Position numbers and translations under genes: made by a program. Shown here piece after piece: positions 24,949-33,748 of a DNA stretch of 64,000 nucleotides. The notes beneath the pieces were generated by a model. It ran no database searches. It was not told where the DNA came from and saw only the letters and a list, made by a program, of their open reading frames with translations. This DNA comes from Acetatifactor muris (GTDB taxonomy: Bacteria; Bacillota; Clostridia; Lachnospirales; Lachnospiraceae), in assembly GCA_023663635.1 (NCBI GenBank), contig JAMPHD010000007.1:1-64000 (forward strand). The letters are read 5' to 3'. Positions within the stretch are counted from its first letter, which is position 1, and every line of letters begins with the position of its first letter.

Positions 24949-26272
24949 GACGGAGGCGCGTGAACAGATCAAGGAGATGGTGGCGGATTACTACCATGAC
25001 TTCAAGGAGACGAAAGCGGACTTCAAACCCGGAGACCGCATCAATTACGCGGCGCGTGTGTATGATGAAAAGGAAATGCAGAGCCTGACGGACGCCATGT
25101 TGGATTTCTGGCTGACAACGGGACGTTTTTCGGAGCAGTTTGAAAAGGAATTCGCGCAGTGGATCGGTGTCAAATACGCACATCTGGTCAACAGCGGCTC
25201 CTCTGCCAATCTGATCGCTTTCTCCGTCCTGACGGCACAGGAGTTGGGAGAGAGGCAGATCAGGCGGGGGGATGAGGTGATCACCGTAGCCTGTGGTTTT
25301 CCCACTACAGTCACCCCGATCATACAATACGGCGCGGTGCCGGTGTTTGTGGACGTGACCGTTCCCCAGTATAATATCGACATCACCAAACTGGAGGCCG
25401 CGCTCAGTGAGAAGACAAAAGCGGTCATGATCGCGCATACGCTTGGCAATCCCTTTGACATAAAGGCTGTGAAGAAATTCTGTGAGGAACATGATCTCTG
25501 GTTGGTGGAGGACAATTGTGACGCTCTGGGAACACAGTACACGATAGACGGGGAGACGAGATTTTCCGGAACTTGGGGAGACATAGGAACTTCCAGTTTT
25601 TATCCGCCGCACCACATGACCATGGGAGAGGGCGGCTGTGTGTATACCAATGATCCCATACTGCACAGACTGATCTTATCTTTCCGGGATTGGGGACGCG
25701 ACTGCATCTGCCCGTCCGGACGCGATAATTTCTGCGGACATCGATATGACGGTCAATTCGGGCTGTTGCCTCAGGGATATGATCATAAGTATGTCTACAG
25801 CCATTTTGGATATAACCTGAAAGTCACGGATCTGCAGGCGGCGATCGGCGTGGAGCAGTTGAAAAAATTCCCGGAATTCATCGCGCGCCGCCGACATAAC
25901 TGGGAACGCCTTCACAAAGCGTTGGAAGGTGTTCAGGACAAGATCATTTTGCCGGAGCCGGCACGGAACAGCGTTCCCTCCTGGTTCGGTTTCGTGATCT
26001 CCGTCAAAGAAGATGCGGGAGTCAAACGAAACGAGGTCACCCATTATCTGGAGGATCACAATATTCAGACACGTCTGCTCTTTAGCGGCAATCTGACAAA
26101 GCATCCCTGCTTTGACCAACTTCGGGGTACGGACGGATATCGCGTGGCAGGTACTTTGGAGACGACGGATTATGTGATGGATCATACTTTCTGGGTGGGC
26201 GTATATCCCGGAATGACGGATGCCATGATCGACTATATGGCGGAAATGATCATAGAGGCAGTAAATCAGTGA
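24929..26272 (+). CDS. rfbH: CDP-4-keto-6-deoxyglucose 3-dehydrase (E1)
   Basis: A 447-residue PMP-dependent, iron-sulfur enzyme of the E1 (AscC/DdhC/RfbH) type that removes the C3 hydroxyl. Unlike sugar aminotransferases, the active-site lysine position is His: SSFYPPHHMTMGEGG. The [2Fe-2S] ligands appear as CxC-x7-C in RDCICPSGRDNFCGHR. Both are diagnostic of E1. GGGGGAG before ATG 24929 fixes the start. E1 needs an electron-donating reductase (E3, DdhD/AscD); no such gene is in the window. Confidence 0.95.
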   Translation: MGNWRSETEAREQIKEMVADYYHDFKETKADFKPGDRINYAARVYDEKEMQSLTDAMLDFWLTTGRFSEQFEKEFAQWIGVKYAHLVNSGSSANLIAFSVLTAQELGERQIRRGDEVITVACGFPTTVTPIIQYGAVPVFVDVTVPQYNIDITKLEAALSEKTKAVMIAHTLGNPFDIKAVKKFCEEHDLWLVEDNCDALGTQYTIDGETRFSGTWGDIGTSSFYPPHHMTMGEGGCVYTNDPILHRLILSFRDWGRDCICPSGRDNFCGHRYDGQFGLLPQGYDHKYVYSHFGYNLKVTDLQAAIGVEQLKKFPEFIARRRHNWERLHKALEGVQDKIILPEPARNSVPSWFGFVISVKEDAGVKRNEVTHYLEDHNIQTRLLFSGNLTKHPCFDQLRGTDGYRVAGTLETTDYVMDHTFWVGVYPGMTDAMIDYMAEMIIEAVNQ

Positions 26273-26286
26273 TAAGGGGGAGAGAT

Positions 26287-28113
26287 ATGAGAGTAAGATT
26301 AGCTGATTATGTTGCGGATTTTTTGGCAGATCACGGGGTTACCGATGTATTTAGCGTGGTAGGCGGAGGCGCTATGCATCTCAATGACGCGTTGGGTCAT
26401 CACAAAGGTTTGAAGGTGACCTATAACCACCATGAACAGGCATGTGCCATCGCGGCCGAGGCATACGCGCGACTGGACAATCGGATTGCCGCGGTGTGCG
26501 TCACCACGGGCCCCGGGGGAACGAACGCGCTCACCGGCGTTGTGGGAGGTTGGCTTGATTCCATTCCCATGTTTATCGTCAGCGGTCAGGTTCGCTATGA
26601 CACGACCGCCAGATATGCGTTACAGTATACCGAGACGCCTCTTCGCGCCATGGGAGATCAGGAGTATGATATAGTCAGATCGGTTGAGCCCATGACCAAG
26701 TATGCCGTTATGATCGAAGACCCCAAGCAGATTCGCTATGCGTTGGAAAGGGCATGGCATCTTGCCACAACCGGCAGACCCGGCCCGGTATGGATCGACA
26801 TTCCGGTAAATTTTCAGGGCGGTTATATTGAGACAGACGAGTTGGAGGGCTATGATCCGGCAGAGGATGACGCAAAACTGCCGCCAGAGGTTGCTCCGGA
26901 AGTAATACAGACTGTTCTGGACAAGATCAGGAAAGCTGAGAGACCGGTGTTCCATGCGGGGTATGGAATCCGGCTTTCGGGAGGATATGAAAAATTTCGC
27001 TCCGTTGCGGAGAAATTAAATATTCCGATCGTCACCTATTGGAACGCGGTGGATTTGATCGAGGATGAGCATGATCTGTACTGCGGACGCGCGGGCAATA
27101 TGGGAGATCGCCCGGGGAATTGGGCGATTCAAAATGCGGATCTCATTCTGGCAGTGGGCACTCGGATTTCCATCCGACAGGTAGGGTATAACTGGGAGAC
27201 TTGGGCAAGGGCGGCTGAGGTGATCATGGTGGACATTGATCCCGCGGAGATGAAAAAGCCCACGCTGCATGTGGATATGCCCATTTGGGCGGATGCGCGC
27301 GATTTTCTGACCAAACTGGACGAGGCGGCAGCGGCTCCCGTAAACAACAGCAAGACGTGGCTTGAGACATGCCGGAGATGGAAGAAGGAATATCCTGCGG
27401 TGGTTCCCAGGCAATGGGAGGAAAATGGCAGCACGGCAAATGTGTATGCGTTTATCCGATATTTGAGCAGTCGCTTGCCGGAAAACAGTTTGACGGCCGT
27501 TTCCAATGGAGCGTGCTGTGTGGTGGGCAATCAGGCATATGTGATCCAAAAAGGCAGTCGAATGGCCAACAACAGCGCAATAGCCAGCATGGGATACGGA
27601 CTGCCGGCAGCGATCGGAACCTGTATCGGCGGCGGAAGGAGAGAGACGATCTGTCTGGAAGGCGATGGGAGTATTATGATGAATCTGCAGGAACTCCAGA
27701 CGGTTCTCACCAATAAGCTGCCCATAAAGCTGTTTTTGATCAATAATAACGGTTACCATTCCATCCGCATTACCCAGAACAACCTTTTTGCGGATCACTG
27801 CAAAGTGGGTATCGGGCCGGAATCAGGAGATCTCTCCTTCCCGGAATTCAGCAAGATAGCGCAGGCTTTTGGATATAAGTATTACAGCGCGAGCAGCAAC
27901 GCGGAGATGAAAAAGGTTGTGGACGAGGTACTGGCGCAGGAGGGCCCTATCTTCTGTGAGATCTTTACGGACACCGTACAGGTATGGGAACCCAAGAGCA
28001 GCACGAAACGTCTGGAGGATGGAACATTGGTAAGCCCTCCTCTGGAGGATCTGGCGCCGTTTTTGCCCAGAGAAGAATTGGAGAAGCAGATGTTTATTCC
28101 TTTGATGGATTAG
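26287..28113 (+). CDS. ThDP-dependent acetolactate synthase-like enzyme, YerE-like
   Basis: A 608-residue enzyme with the three domains of the acetolactate synthase family. The catalytic Glu is in YNHHEQACAIAAEAYAR and the ThDP/Mg site is GDGSIMMNLQELQ...NNNGYHS. In central metabolism this would be acetolactate synthase, but it directly follows rfbFGH and precedes a reductase. That is the position of Yersinia YerE, which adds a two-carbon acetyl unit from pyruvate to C4 of CDP-4-keto-3,6-dideoxyglucose. I therefore infer a branched-sugar role. No small regulatory subunit gene is nearby. ATG 26287 follows GGGGGAG. Confidence 0.8.
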   Translation: MRVRLADYVADFLADHGVTDVFSVVGGGAMHLNDALGHHKGLKVTYNHHEQACAIAAEAYARLDNRIAAVCVTTGPGGTNALTGVVGGWLDSIPMFIVSGQVRYDTTARYALQYTETPLRAMGDQEYDIVRSVEPMTKYAVMIEDPKQIRYALERAWHLATTGRPGPVWIDIPVNFQGGYIETDELEGYDPAEDDAKLPPEVAPEVIQTVLDKIRKAERPVFHAGYGIRLSGGYEKFRSVAEKLNIPIVTYWNAVDLIEDEHDLYCGRAGNMGDRPGNWAIQNADLILAVGTRISIRQVGYNWETWARAAEVIMVDIDPAEMKKPTLHVDMPIWADARDFLTKLDEAAAAPVNNSKTWLETCRRWKKEYPAVVPRQWEENGSTANVYAFIRYLSSRLPENSLTAVSNGACCVVGNQAYVIQKGSRMANNSAIASMGYGLPAAIGTCIGGGRRETICLEGDGSIMMNLQELQTVLTNKLPIKLFLINNNGYHSIRITQNNLFADHCKVGIGPESGDLSFPEFSKIAQAFGYKYYSASSNAEMKKVVDEVLAQEGPIFCEIFTDTVQVWEPKSSTKRLEDGTLVSPPLEDLAPFLPREELEKQMFIPLMD

Positions 28114-28126
28114 AGCGGGGAAGGAT

Positions 28127-29041
28127 ATGCAAAGAGCGATTGTCACCGGAGCTACCGGCGCGATAGGTACGGCGTTGGTGGAGGAACTGATCAGACGCCG
28201 GGTGGAAGTGTTGGTGTTTTGTCGGAAGGGCTCGGAAAGAAACGGACGGATTCCCAAACATCGCCTGGTCACAACAAAATATTGCAGTCTCGAACAATTG
28301 CAGGATGTCAGTAATGATACAGGCCAAGGCTATGACGTGTTTTTCCATTTGGCTTGGGAGGGTACAACGGGCGCTGCCCGAAACGATATGTACCTTCAGA
28401 ATCAAAATGTCAGATATGCCTTGGACGCAGTAAGGGCAGCGCAAAGATTCGGGTGTCATACATTTATCGGCGCGGGTTCACAGGCTGAATACGGAAGAGC
28501 GCAGGAGATTCTCAGGCCGGATACCCCTGTGTGCCCGGAGACGGGATACGGCATCGGCAAACTGTGCGCCGGACAAATGACTCGGGAGTTGGCAGGTCAA
28601 TACGGTATGAGGCATATATGGGTGAGGGTGCTGAGTATCTACGGCCCCAATGACAGTGCTAACAGTCTGATCATGACGGCGATCCGAAATCTGAAGGACG
28701 GAGGGGAACTGCGATTCACAAAGGCCGAGCAGATGTGGGATTATCTCTACAGCGGAGAGGCGGCGGAAGCATTTTACCTGTTGGGGGAAAAAGGCGTGGA
28801 TCAAAGGACCTATGTCTTGGGGAGCGGTAAAGTACGGCCGCTGAAAGAGTATATCATGGCGATACGGGATATCGTAGCGCCCGGGCGTCCGGTTGCTCTG
28901 GGGGACATTCCTTACGGTGACAGACAGGTCATGTATCTGTGCGCGGACACGTCTGAGTTGGAGCGGGATGTGCAGTGGAAGAGTACCATGACATTTGAAC
29001 AGGGAATCAAGAATACACTTCAAAGGATGTATGATCAATGA
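28127..29041 (+). CDS. NAD(P)-dependent SDR, likely ketone reductase of the branched sugar (YerF-like role)
   Basis: A 304-residue extended SDR with TGATGAIGTALVEEL at the nucleotide site, GAGSQAEYG and the catalytic YGIGK. By position after the YerE-like enzyme it probably reduces the acetyl branch to a hydroxyethyl group, as YerF does in yersiniose formation. A C4 or C5 epimerase is the alternative. It is followed by a glycosyltransferase overlapping by four bases. Confidence 0.75.
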   Translation: MQRAIVTGATGAIGTALVEELIRRRVEVLVFCRKGSERNGRIPKHRLVTTKYCSLEQLQDVSNDTGQGYDVFFHLAWEGTTGAARNDMYLQNQNVRYALDAVRAAQRFGCHTFIGAGSQAEYGRAQEILRPDTPVCPETGYGIGKLCAGQMTRELAGQYGMRHIWVRVLSIYGPNDSANSLIMTAIRNLKDGGELRFTKAEQMWDYLYSGEAAEAFYLLGEKGVDQRTYVLGSGKVRPLKEYIMAIRDIVAPGRPVALGDIPYGDRQVMYLCADTSELERDVQWKSTMTFEQGIKNTLQRMYDQ

Positions 29042-30279
29042 AAAAAGTGGCGCTTTGTATCCCTACTTATAATCGCGCGGAGGAAATTCGTACGGTTTTG
29101 GAGAAAGAATTGGATTTCCTGCATCGGCATGCCGTGGATGTACATATCTTTGATTCGAGCGAGACGGAAACGACCAAGCGCGTCGTGACCGGATATGGTC
29201 ATTATGAGAACCTGTATTATCACGCGGTTGACAGCAGTATCCGTTCTAATGAAAAGGTGTTTCATATCTACAGAGATTATGCGGACCAATATGAGTATGT
29301 ATGGGTCATACATGATCACACGATATTTACGGAGGACGCGCTTTGTTACATCTTAGAGCAGCTTGACGACCGGATCGGTTATTACTTCCTGCAGTTTCAG
29401 TCGAATTCCTATGAACGGGAGGATATAACGGACCGGGAGAGACTTTTGTATGAGACCGCATGGCTGTCCGGAAGGTATGGCACGGTCATTCTAAAGTCGG
29501 AAGGCTTTTTGCGGGAGACGGATTGGGAATATTTCAGTCGAAAGTATCTGACGGATGAGATGTGGAATTATGCTCAGATCGGATTCTGTTTTGAACGGGC
29601 GAGTCAGATCGCGGATTTCAAAGCAAGGATCCTTCGGTTTCCGAGAGATCTGTTTACGGACATATCCACGGACCGGAAGATAGGATGGTATCAAGACTGT
29701 GTCAGAGTCTGCCTGGAATGTTGGGGGGAAGTGATCTCCTCTCTTCCGGACAGTTATACCAATAAGCAGGCTGTGCTGCAGACTCAGGATAAATGGTTTA
29801 TCTCCAAATACAGTCTGATCACATATAAGAAGAATAGGGTATACAACTTTGGTATGTATTGGAGATACAGAAAATGGATAAAGAAAATCGCTCCCGATGA
29901 GAGCGAAAATGCTTTTTGGATCTCGTTTCTTCCCGTGTCCGCGTCTTGGCGGATCTATACGAGAAAGTTGATCTTGGAAATACGCAGAAACCGTTCAGAC
30001 GGGAGAGAGATATGCATCTATGGAGCGGGGCGCCACGCGACAGAGTGTTTGGAATATCTGGAATGCTGTGGTGTGGATATAGATGCCTTCCTGGTCACCA
30101 AGGAGGAAGGCAATCCCGACAGGATCAGAGAATATCCGGTATATCAGGCGGACGGGTATGTGAGGGAACATAAAGTGTTTGCGGTAATCGCCATCATGTC
30201 GGACAAGGTTGATGAGATCAAGACATACCTTGATTCGTTGGAGGGGAATGCTCCGATTCGATATATGGAGTTTGTTTAA
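29038..30279 (+). CDS. GT2-like glycosyltransferase with C-terminal Rossmann module
   Basis: A 413-residue protein. The N-terminus has the GT-A start VALCIPTYNRAEE, with an acidic region WVIHDHTIF where the DXD metal site should lie, so the motif is unusual (HDH). From about residue 320, ICIYGAGRHATECLEYLECC begins a Rossmann-like module of about 90 residues that recurs in neighbouring genes. Expected to transfer a sugar in the cytosol. Translationally coupled to the SDR upstream. Confidence 0.75.
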   Translation: MKKVALCIPTYNRAEEIRTVLEKELDFLHRHAVDVHIFDSSETETTKRVVTGYGHYENLYYHAVDSSIRSNEKVFHIYRDYADQYEYVWVIHDHTIFTEDALCYILEQLDDRIGYYFLQFQSNSYEREDITDRERLLYETAWLSGRYGTVILKSEGFLRETDWEYFSRKYLTDEMWNYAQIGFCFERASQIADFKARILRFPRDLFTDISTDRKIGWYQDCVRVCLECWGEVISSLPDSYTNKQAVLQTQDKWFISKYSLITYKKNRVYNFGMYWRYRKWIKKIAPDESENAFWISFLPVSASWRIYTRKLILEIRRNRSDGREICIYGAGRHATECLEYLECCGVDIDAFLVTKEEGNPDRIREYPVYQADGYVREHKVFAVIAIMSDKVDEIKTYLDSLEGNAPIRYMEFV

Positions 30280-30310
30280 ATAATAAAAGTGTTTGCGGAA
30301 GGAGAAAATC

Positions 30311-31669
30311 ATGGAGAAGATAAGCATTGTTCTGCCCTGCTATAATCATGCGGAGTATGTGGGAGACTCTATCCGAAGCGTATTGAATCAGACCTATGAG
30401 AACTTTGAATTATTTGTGTTTGACAATGGATCGGCGGACAATTCCTGGGAGGTGATCAATTCGTTTGAAGACCCGAGAATGATCAAGATCCGCCTTGAAC
30501 AAAATGATATGTTGGAGGTCAAAAAGCAGTTCATTGAGCGGGCCACGGCGAAATATTTTGCGATCATGTATTCGGATGATCTTTGGATGGAGACTAAGTT
30601 GGAAAAGCAGATGCAAATGATTGGGGAAACGGGCGCGAAAGTCTGTTTTACCTGGTCCAAATTTGTGAACGAAGATCTTGAGGATATGCAGGAAGTCGGA
30701 GTGTTTTTTAATGAAACGAATAAGTCACAAAAGGAGTGGTGGGAGGCCTTTTTCACCAGAGCCAATCATCTCTCCTGCCCGTCATTTTTGTGTGAGCGGG
30801 ATATCTATATCCGCCATTTCGGGAAACTCTATCCATATCGGCAGATTGCGGATTTTTATTGTTGGATGAAAATTCTTGAGGAGACCAATCTGTATATTGT
30901 AGAAGAAGTGTTGGTCAATCAGAGACTGCATATTAAAGGGAATAATCCCAACGAATGCGCGCGGACCAAGGAAAATATATATAGGGAAAATGTGGAATTG
31001 CGTTATGTCATCTATAAGATCATAGATGAGATGCCGGATGCAGTCTTTATCAACAATTTCTGTGAGGACGTTAAGGAGGTTGCCCACATTGATGTAATGT
31101 GCAGGAAATTCCTATTCTTTTTAAACAGGAAAAAGGGTTTTTCCGAAGAGTATGACAATGCCACAAGATATTATAATACATACTTTGACTACGAGGAGGA
31201 AGGGCAGATATTCTACAGACTGTTAGAAAGTAAGTATGGGTTTTCGCGGAATGACTTTTTTGGATATACATGCATTCGGGATGATATGTTTTCCATTATC
31301 GAATCAAGGTGCGGCAGGTGGGAGATTTTGGAAAATACGGATTTATCCACTTTGGAATATCCGGACAAGATCAGTCTCTATGGATTTGGTGCGGTGGGCA
31401 GATCATTTTATCAGCAGATAAAAGAATATTGCGCAGTGGAGCAATTTATAGACAGGCAGCCGCAGTGCGCAAGTTTTGAAGGCGTTCCGCTCCATACTCT
31501 TCCAAATGCTGTTATAAATGCGGATACTTTTATTATTGTGATTCCTACATATGATTTTGAAAAAATTGTAGAAGAAATTAAGGAAATGCATCCCGCTATC
31601 TTGGAAGAAAATATAGTGAAGTTTGAAGATTTTGTAGGTGAAGGAAAGGCAAAACGATACGGATTTTAA
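30311..31669 (+). CDS. GT2 family glycosyltransferase with C-terminal Rossmann module
   Basis: A 452-residue protein. The GT2 start is ISIVLPCYNHAEYVGDSI. FVFDNGSADNSW and YSDDLW (DD metal site) complete the donor-binding fold. After about 230 residues of variable acceptor region, ISLYGFGAVGRSFYQQIKEY begins the recurring Rossmann-like module (about residues 355-445). ATG 30311 sits six bases behind GGAAGGAG. The substrate is not predictable. Confidence 0.85.
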   Translation: MEKISIVLPCYNHAEYVGDSIRSVLNQTYENFELFVFDNGSADNSWEVINSFEDPRMIKIRLEQNDMLEVKKQFIERATAKYFAIMYSDDLWMETKLEKQMQMIGETGAKVCFTWSKFVNEDLEDMQEVGVFFNETNKSQKEWWEAFFTRANHLSCPSFLCERDIYIRHFGKLYPYRQIADFYCWMKILEETNLYIVEEVLVNQRLHIKGNNPNECARTKENIYRENVELRYVIYKIIDEMPDAVFINNFCEDVKEVAHIDVMCRKFLFFLNRKKGFSEEYDNATRYYNTYFDYEEEGQIFYRLLESKYGFSRNDFFGYTCIRDDMFSIIESRCGRWEILENTDLSTLEYPDKISLYGFGAVGRSFYQQIKEYCAVEQFIDRQPQCASFEGVPLHTLPNAVINADTFIIVIPTYDFEKIVEEIKEMHPAILEENIVKFEDFVGEGKAKRYGF

Positions 31670-31680
31670 GGGAGAAAAGT

Positions 31681-33051
31681 ATGCAATATATTATATTTGG
31701 AGCCGCTAAGACAGGGAGCTTCGCCCTTGATTTTCTGGGACACCCCAGAGTGAAATGTTTTCTTGACAATTATAAGGCAGGGACAGAGTATTGCGACAAA
31801 GAAGTGATAGATTTCGAGACTTTTCTCGGTATGGATCGTGATGAAATTATCGTGGTCATTGCAGCTGAAGCGCGATGGGCAGAGATGGCGGAAATGTTGG
31901 AAGAACAGCATTTTAACCGGTATTTCCGCTTTGTCGAAGATCATTTGGGACTATGGACGCAGATGCTGCCTAGTTACTATTTGAATAAGCAGTTTGAATT
32001 AGTATCCTATAACCGACTTTTAGCCGCACATGACGTTTCCGGATACAAGCGCATCGCGATATTGGGAGCCAATGAATTGACGCCATATCTGATCTCAGAG
32101 ATAGCATTTCAAAATAGGATTGGGAATATATGTCAGGTGATCAGTTTTGATGACAGTGAATATCAGACAGTAGGAGTTCCCTGTTTGAAATGGGAAGTCG
32201 CAGACAAAAATTTTGATTGTCTGATTGTTAATTGTCTGAGATGCCAACCCGGATTGGATGAGATGCTGGATCAGGTTGATGATGTGGATGTGATTGATCT
32301 GTATGACGCAGATTATGTAGAACCGGCATTTCGGCATCCGGAGTTGATAAAATATAAAGACATACATAAGGGGAAGAGGATATTTGTCATAGGAAACGGA
32401 CCTTCGTTAAGAGTGGAGGATTTGGACACATTACACCGTAATAGAGAGATATGTATTGCGGCGAACAAAATATATAAAATATATGACAGAACGAAATGGC
32501 GCGCGGATTACATAGGCATGTATGACCAAAATATTGTGGAAGATTGCGAGAGGGACTTTGGTAAGATTCCCGGCACGTTGTTTGTGGGAGACTCCTATCA
32601 CCATGAGAGACCCGAGCGAAAATCTGAGAATGTACAATATTTTCACTGTATTAACAGTAACCGTACTTATATACCCAATGGTCCGAAATTTTCGGAAGAT
32701 ATGTGCTATGGGTTTTATGATGGTTATACGGTCACATATACTTTCGGAATACAGTTTGCATCGTATGTAGGAGCAAAGGAAATATACCTTTTAGGATGTG
32801 ATCATAATTTTACGGTCGATCATACTGCAGAGGGGAATCATTTCATTAAGGATTATTTTTCGGATGAACAAAGGGCACGATACAGAAAATACGATATACC
32901 TATGGAGGAAGCAAGTATGGCGTATTTTTACGCCGGAGAATATTTGAAAAAGAGAGGAATCCGGATCTTTAATGCAACGAGAGGCGGTGCATTGGAGGTT
33001 TTTGAGAGGGTTGATTTTGACAGTCTGTTTAGTAATGAAAAGCAGCCATAA
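31681..33051 (+). CDS. DUF115/MAF-like glycosyltransferase with tandem Rossmann modules
   Basis: A 456-residue protein. Residues 1-100 (MQYIIFGAAKTGSFALDFL) and about 120-200 (RIAILGANELTPYLISEI) are two copies of the recurring Rossmann-like module. From about residue 230, KRIFVIGNGPSLRVEDL, then IYLLGCDHNF and RIFNATRGGALEVFERVDF match the DUF115 (MptE-like) family. That family includes motility accessory factors, which transfer ulosonic acids to flagellin. A sugar-transfer role is inferred. Confidence 0.8.
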   Translation: MQYIIFGAAKTGSFALDFLGHPRVKCFLDNYKAGTEYCDKEVIDFETFLGMDRDEIIVVIAAEARWAEMAEMLEEQHFNRYFRFVEDHLGLWTQMLPSYYLNKQFELVSYNRLLAAHDVSGYKRIAILGANELTPYLISEIAFQNRIGNICQVISFDDSEYQTVGVPCLKWEVADKNFDCLIVNCLRCQPGLDEMLDQVDDVDVIDLYDADYVEPAFRHPELIKYKDIHKGKRIFVIGNGPSLRVEDLDTLHRNREICIAANKIYKIYDRTKWRADYIGMYDQNIVEDCERDFGKIPGTLFVGDSYHHERPERKSENVQYFHCINSNRTYIPNGPKFSEDMCYGFYDGYTVTYTFGIQFASYVGAKEIYLLGCDHNFTVDHTAEGNHFIKDYFSDEQRARYRKYDIPMEEASMAYFYAGEYLKKRGIRIFNATRGGALEVFERVDFDSLFSNEKQP

Positions 33052-33076
33052 TATTTTGATTTAGAGAGGAAATTTT

Positions 33077-33745
33077 ATGAAAACAGTTGCCTTCGTGCCG
33101 ATTAAGACAAATAACGAACGGCTACCCGGGAAGAACACAAGGTGTTTTTCAAATGGGCGTCCAATGATAGAGTATATATTGGAGACTCTGAGTACAGTCA
33201 AAAAAATTGACGAGATATATGTATATTGTAGCGATATGGGTATAAAGGAGTATCTGCCTGACGGTGTAAAATTTCTTGAGAGAGATCCATACTATGACTT
33301 GTCAACTACAGGTTTTAATGAGGTTTTGGCATCTTTTGCGGATTTAGTGGCAGCAGACATTTATGTGTTGGCTCATGCCACGGCGCCTTTTATATCTGAG
33401 AAAACCATTACGGCAGCAGTTAATGCCCTTATGACAGGAGAGTATGACTCAGCATTGGCAGTCAGGAAGGAACAGGAATTTGTATGGAAAGATGGGAAAC
33501 CGTTTAACTATGATGTGGAGAGGATTCCCAGAACACAGGATTTAGAGCCGTTCTATATTGAGACCTGCGGAATGTATGTGTATTCATCGCAGCTTATAAA
33601 AGAGAAAAAGAGAAGAATCGGTGATCGTCCGTTTTTGGTGGAAGTATCCAAAGTTGAGGCATGTGATGTGAATACATTAGAAGATTTTGAGTTTGCGGAT
33701 ATGATCGCAATGAGAATGGAGACGCGGGCAGACAGGCAGGAGTGA
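33077..33745 (+). CDS. acylneuraminate/ulosonate cytidylyltransferase-like (NeuA/KdsB-type)
   Basis: A 222-residue CMP-sugar synthetase. Its start VAFVPIKTNNERLPGKNTR is the CMP-sialate synthetase signature (R-x-x-S/PGKN). AHATAPFISEKTI and ETCGMYVYS follow the family. It should couple a 2-keto sugar acid to CMP. It is immediately followed by an aldolase fusion that could make such an acid. No NeuB or KdsA is in the window. Confidence 0.9.
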   Translation: MKTVAFVPIKTNNERLPGKNTRCFSNGRPMIEYILETLSTVKKIDEIYVYCSDMGIKEYLPDGVKFLERDPYYDLSTTGFNEVLASFADLVAADIYVLAHATAPFISEKTITAAVNALMTGEYDSALAVRKEQEFVWKDGKPFNYDVERIPRTQDLEPFYIETCGMYVYSSQLIKEKKRRIGDRPFLVEVSKVEACDVNTLEDFEFADMIAMRMETRADRQE

Positions 33746-33748
33746 CGG

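Noticed and set aside
24929..26272. Calling this gene a sugar aminotransferase of the DegT/DnrJ type
   Set aside because: The PLP lysine is replaced by His and an iron-sulfur Cys motif is present, which identifies the E1 dehydrase.
26287..28113. Calling this gene ilvB (acetolactate synthase of branched-chain amino acid synthesis)
   Set aside because: No ilvN or ilvC nearby, and it sits directly after the CDP-dideoxyhexose genes, which favours a YerE-like role.
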